From assembly GCA_003136315.1 (NCBI GenBank), contig PLDW01000518.1:55443-119442 (forward strand): a DNA stretch of 64,000 nucleotides, in the 5' to 3' direction. The DNA is from Gemmataceae bacterium (GTDB lineage: Bacteria; Planctomycetota; Planctomycetia; Gemmatales; Gemmataceae). The stretch's first letter is position 1. Each line of letters begins with the position of its first letter. Below are positions 62,809 to 64,000 of this stretch, piece after piece. The position numbers and the translations under genes are program-made. Below the pieces are notes generated by a model. It worked only from the letters and a program-made list of their open reading frames with translations, did no database searches and was not told the DNA's origin.

Positions 62809-63498
62809 CTAACCGCCTGTGAGCCACTCTCCCAGTTCCGGCACGATGACGACGCGGACCCTCACTGGTCCACGGTGACCAGCCCGAACGGCCTGTTCGA
62901 GTTCGACACACTTCGCCGGATATCCTGTCAGTATGACGAGTTGGAACTTGCCGCACAAGATCAGGTCTCGGAATGTCGGCATCCGATACCGCTGGGCGAT
63001 CACCTTACGGACCTTTGCCATCATCCGCTTCGGGGACGTCGCCCGGTCGATGAGGAACAGACCCAGCGTAAATCGGCCCTCGACCTCCTCCTTGAAATAA
63101 TTGGACCGGCACTGCGTCGGCTTGCACAGGTCGGGATGGCACTCCAGGAATTTTGCCGCCGTGTATCGCTTCGCCCCAGTGGCGACGCAAAAGCAGGCTG
63201 CCCCGAATGCTCCCGGGAACGATTGCTCGGTGAACGGAACCGGCTCCCGCACTTTCGTCCCGACGAGTCGGCATGCCCGCGGGGCGAGGACGTAGTAAGC
63301 CGCCTTCGGACTCAGTGGGAATTTGCGTAGGTAGTTGTGTTGGACGAGCCGAAACGTCACCTTGCGGATGGCCCGCAGGTCGGTTACGTCCGGGAAAAAC
63401 ATCCGCCGGAACAGATCGTCGGTGCCGAGGCGATACTGGCCGACGAACTCCAGGAGAGCGCGGTCGCGGTCGGAGAGGTCGTGTTTTCGCTTCGCCAT
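62809..63498 (-). CDS. replication-relaxation family protein
   Basis: 229 residues from the ATG at 63498. N-terminal winged helix: LSDRDRALLEFVGQYRLG, then DLFRRMFFPDVTDLRAI, VTFRLVQHNYLRKFP and YYVLAPRACRLVG. This matches replication-relaxation proteins carried by conjugative plasmids. It ends 4 bases before the coupling ATPase start and probably helps mobilisation or replication. Confidence 0.82.
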   Translation of the reverse strand: MAKRKHDLSDRDRALLEFVGQYRLGTDDLFRRMFFPDVTDLRAIRKVTFRLVQHNYLRKFPLSPKAAYYVLAPRACRLVGTKVREPVPFTEQSFPGAFGAACFCVATGAKRYTAAKFLECHPDLCKPTQCRSNYFKEEVEGRFTLGLFLIDRATSPKRMMAKVRKVIAQRYRMPTFRDLILCGKFQLVILTGYPAKCVELEQAVRAGHRGPVRVRVVIVPELGEWLTGG

Positions 63499-63503
63499 CG
63501 GCT

Positions 63504-64000
63504 TCACCACAGTTCGTAAGAGAGGGATTTCGTCGCACACATGACGTGGAAATCTCGCAGCCGTTCGTCCCCGTAAGCCCCGCCAAAATCGACCGCCCGG
63601 ACCGGATTTCCGCCCTTGTTGCACAGCACCGCGTCGGGGAGCTTTTTCCATTCCCACCGAGCCGCAATCATGTCCTCACCCACCCACTGCTCACGCCAGT
63701 TCAGCCCGGCCTCTCGGTAGCGGAGGAAAATCTCGGCGAGGTGGAGATCGTGGGTCGTCTGGCAGGCGTTCTTCACATCGCCCGGGGTCGATCCGCCGAA
63801 CACCTCCAGTGCCCGTCGTCCTGCGACCACGACTTCGGTTTGCACTGCCGGACATTCCCACCGCTCCTGGCAGCGATTTTCCAGGAGCGTAAATGCGGGC
63901 TCGGGATCTCCCGGAGCCCACTCGAAAATCGGCGCCGATAATTCGAGCATCGGTCGGGCGAGGACGGTCACCGGGCAGTGGTCTTCCCCAAGAAAAATGG
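63504..64000 (-). CDS. hypothetical protein, 5' end outside window
   Basis: At least 165 residues; the frame is open to the window edge, and GTG at 63971 may be internal. The sequence (FEWAPGDPEPAFTLLENRCQ, GREDMIAARWEWKKLPDAVL-type, GGNPVRAVDFGGAYGDERL) resembles the partner of replication-relaxation proteins. It ends 6 bases before that gene. Family not certain. Confidence 0.6.
   Translation of the reverse strand, partial: IFLGEDHCPVTVLARPMLELSAPIFEWAPGDPEPAFTLLENRCQERWECPAVQTEVVVAGRRALEVFGGSTPGDVKNACQTTHDLHLAEIFLRYREAGLNWREQWVGEDMIAARWEWKKLPDAVLCNKGGNPVRAVDFGGAYGDERLRDFHVMCATKSLSYELW

Noticed and set aside
1-64000. CRISPR array
   Set aside because: No regularly spaced repeat with unique spacers; the only regular repeats are three iterons and the hairpin arrays.
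1-64000. rRNA or tRNA genes
   Set aside because: None seen by eye; a covariance search would settle it.

Overview
The window looks like a high-GC planctomycete replicon, most likely from the Gemmataceae. The reasons are codon bias, long arginine/proline-rich shadow frames, and planctomycete-style gene content. The host assignment is inference; no rRNA, tRNA or other taxonomic marker is present. The right end (about 46.8-64 kb) carries an initiator-like rep gene, iterons, parAB, an IV-type coupling ATPase and a replication-relaxation protein. The window is therefore probably part of a large plasmid or an integrated plasmid-like element, with the left two thirds as accessory cargo.

Layout. 0-5 kb: a SEFIR-domain protein cut by the window edge, then two paralogous AbrB/PIN toxin-antitoxin pairs around a cluster of transposase-less inverted-repeat elements. 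5-6.3 kb: a frameshifted IS630 copy that has truncated the last gene of the next block. 6.3-16.6 kb: a minus-strand array of a ribose/sugar-type ABC importer followed by a PAS/histidine-kinase-like protein, several receiver-like proteins, a degenerate kinase-like protein and an NtrC-type regulator. 16.7-21 kb: a gene graveyard (ABC ATPase remnant, cut MFS transporter, WD40 remnant, frameshifted hypothetical gene, frameshifted tyrosine recombinase).

21.0-31.5 kb is the centrepiece: ten tightly packed minus-strand genes. In transcription order they are a sigma-70 factor, an XRE-like protein, an ImmA/IrrE-UvrD-nuclease fusion, a multi-ubiquitin-like protein, a ThiF/E1-like enzyme, a DUF6527-like protein, an HNH-SAVED effector, a CD-NTase and an E2-like protein with a SEC-C tail. 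This reads as a CBASS (short type II-like) joined to a second ubiquitin-like module under one regulatory head. The ubiquitin module is bracketed by direct copies of the 3' end of the helicase gene, which suggests it was added as a cassette.

31.5-44.4 kb: a degenerate and an intact copy of an unknown membrane protein next to a class V aminotransferase, a metallophosphoesterase whose 3' end recurs 3.75 kb downstream, two AbiE-type toxin-antitoxin loci (one toxin gene broken by an amber codon), an orphan DNA methyltransferase and an unknown gene pair. 44.4-64 kb: plasmid backbone with hairpin-rich non-coding DNA, a DHFR/DoxX/VOC/DinB operon, rep with 33-34 bp spaced iterons, parAB beside a palindrome found three times, a 377 bp hairpin array duplicated around one gene, and a mobilisation-type block.

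Positions were read by eye and may be off by a base or two for short sites. Family names rest on motif recognition, not on database searches.
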